Shown piece by piece: positions 8,033 through 8,532 of a DNA stretch of 8,532 nucleotides. The translations under genes and the position numbers were made by a program. The stretch comes from CBFCZU01 sp965602635 (GTDB taxonomy: Bacteria; Planctomycetota; Phycisphaerae; SM23-33). Positions within the stretch are counted from its first letter, which is position 1. Each line of letters starts with the position of its first letter. The DNA lies in assembly GCA_965602635.1 (NCBI GenBank), contig CBFCZU010000185.1, forward strand, positions 1 through 8,532, given 5' to 3'. Under the pieces are notes generated by a model that was not told the DNA's origin, searched no databases, and worked only from the letters and a program-made list of their open reading frames with translations.

Positions 8033-8048
8033 CGCCTTGGCGTCAATG
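8027..8048. repeat. Perfect inverted repeat at the gene 4 / gene 5 junction
   Basis: CATTGACGCC (8027-8036) and GGCGTCAATG (8039-8048) are exact reverse complements separated by TT. As RNA this folds as a 9-bp stem with a CTTG loop. The left arm contains the TGA stop (8030-8032) of the second FGE-like gene. No T-run follows, so a classical intrinsic terminator is unlikely. It could be a processing or stability hairpin, or a DNA operator. Confidence 0.7.
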
Positions 8049-8058
8049 GTTCTCATTC

Positions 8059-8063
8059 AGGAG
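8059..8063 (+). promoter_or_regulatory. Ribosome binding site of gene 5
   Basis: AGGAG lies 6 bases before the ATG at 8070. The in-frame ATG at 8046 lies inside the right arm of the inverted repeat and has no upstream site, so 8070 is preferred. The site lies outside the hairpin. Confidence 0.65.
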
Positions 8064-8069
8064 AAGGAA

Positions 8070-8532
8070 ATGACGAACGTGCCAAACGTCACCATCTGGG
8101 CTGTCGTCTGGGGCGGGGTGATTGCCCTGGCCTTCGGGTCGTCGGGCGCCTCTGCCGGTGAGCTTCAGAACATCCTGGACAGGTCGAAGGCCTTCGCGGC
8201 GCTGCCGAAGACCAAGCACACGCCGGCGTTCCGCCTGGAGTCCTTCGAGCCCGTCCAGCACCGTCAGGAGGCCCAAGGAAAGCAGTGGTGGTACATCTGC
8301 GACGGCGACGAGCGGATCGGACTCATCACGACCTGGCTGAATCACGTCGAGCTGTTCAGGTTCTCGCCCGGCGTCGACAAGGGCGCGAAGTACCCCATTC
8401 CCCCGGTCTACCACTGGGCGAACCTGATGGGAGCGAGATTGCCCCTTCAGATGTGCGGCTACCACTCGCCGGTGCCTCCCGTCGGGTCGTTCAAGCTCAC
8501 CTTCACGAAGCAGCGGGGTGATTCGCTGGAGT
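8070..8532 (+). CDS. Secreted protein of unknown function, paralogue of gene 1 (3' end outside window)
   Basis: The frame runs open to the window edge, giving 154 residues. A hydrophobic segment (TIWAVVWGGVIALAFGSSGASA) followed by GELQ looks like a signal peptide cleaved near residue 33, although the n-region has no Lys or Arg. The mature part begins with LQNILDRSKAFAALP and contains KQWWYICDGDERIGLITTWL, typical of a beta-rich secreted domain I cannot name. Residues 121-154 match the beginning of the visible part of the first gene in the window: GARLPLQM against GARLCLTM, and KLTFTKQRGDSLE against KLTITKDRGDSIE (10 of 13 identical). It is therefore probably a full-length member of that family, continuing for perhaps 350 residues to the right and possibly also carrying a jelly-roll C-terminus. 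It begins 37 bases after the second FGE-like gene and probably belongs to the same operon. Confidence 0.8.
   Translation, partial: MTNVPNVTIWAVVWGGVIALAFGSSGASAGELQNILDRSKAFAALPKTKHTPAFRLESFEPVQHRQEAQGKQWWYICDGDERIGLITTWLNHVELFRFSPGVDKGAKYPIPPVYHWANLMGARLPLQMCGYHSPVPPVGSFKLTFTKQRGDSLE

Noticed and set aside
8027..8050. Intrinsic transcription terminator after the second FGE-like gene
   Set aside because: The palindrome is good, but it overlaps the stop codon and is followed by GTTCTCATTC without a T-tract; gene 5 begins 37 bases after the stop.
6677..8056. Antisense open frame of 459 codons across the second FGE-like gene
   Set aside because: The sense frame has a signal peptide, family motifs and a strong ribosome binding site; the antisense frame has none.

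Overview
The window is GC-rich and gene-dense, and everything is on the + strand: five protein genes, of which the first and last are cut by the window edges. No tRNA, rRNA, CRISPR array, insertion sequence or integrase is visible. The gene families suggest a bacterium of the PVC group, most likely a planctomycete-like lineage: a very large HzsA-related (hydrazine synthase alpha-like) c-type cytochrome, secreted SUMF1/formylglycine-generating-enzyme (FGE)-fold proteins, and modular secreted beta-sandwich proteins. The lineage is inferred from family content only.

Layout. (1) 2-1162: the 3' part of a secreted-type protein of unknown function ending in a CBM4/9-like jelly-roll domain. (2) 1278-4763: a 1161-residue exported HzsA-related protein with an NPCBM-like N-terminal domain, a helical region, a beta-propeller, two CxxCH haem motifs and a C-terminal cysteine cluster. 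(3) 4875-6311 and (4) 6308-8032: two tandem paralogues, each with a signal peptide, an N-terminal beta-sandwich and a SUMF1/FGE-like domain. They overlap by four bases (ATGA), so they are probably translationally coupled. (5) 8070-8532: the 5' part of a further secreted protein. The end of gene 5 aligns with the start of the visible part of gene 1, so genes 1 and 5 are paralogues bracketing the locus.

Gaps are short (115, 111 and 37 bases). I see no convincing promoter or T-tailed terminator in them. A perfect 10-bp-arm palindrome spans the stop codon of gene 4 and the gap before gene 5. The uniform strand, short gaps and coupled overlap suggest one operon.

The four genes whose N-terminus is visible all encode apparent signal peptides, so the products probably act together outside the cytoplasm. 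The picture is a periplasmic or surface assembly combining a dihaem redox protein, two FGE-fold proteins without the canonical catalytic or GNxWE motifs, and beta-rich, possibly glycan-binding proteins. The substrate and reaction are not evident from the sequence. Hydrazine synthesis is unlikely: the Tyr expected after the first haem motif is absent and no HzsB/HzsC partners are present here.
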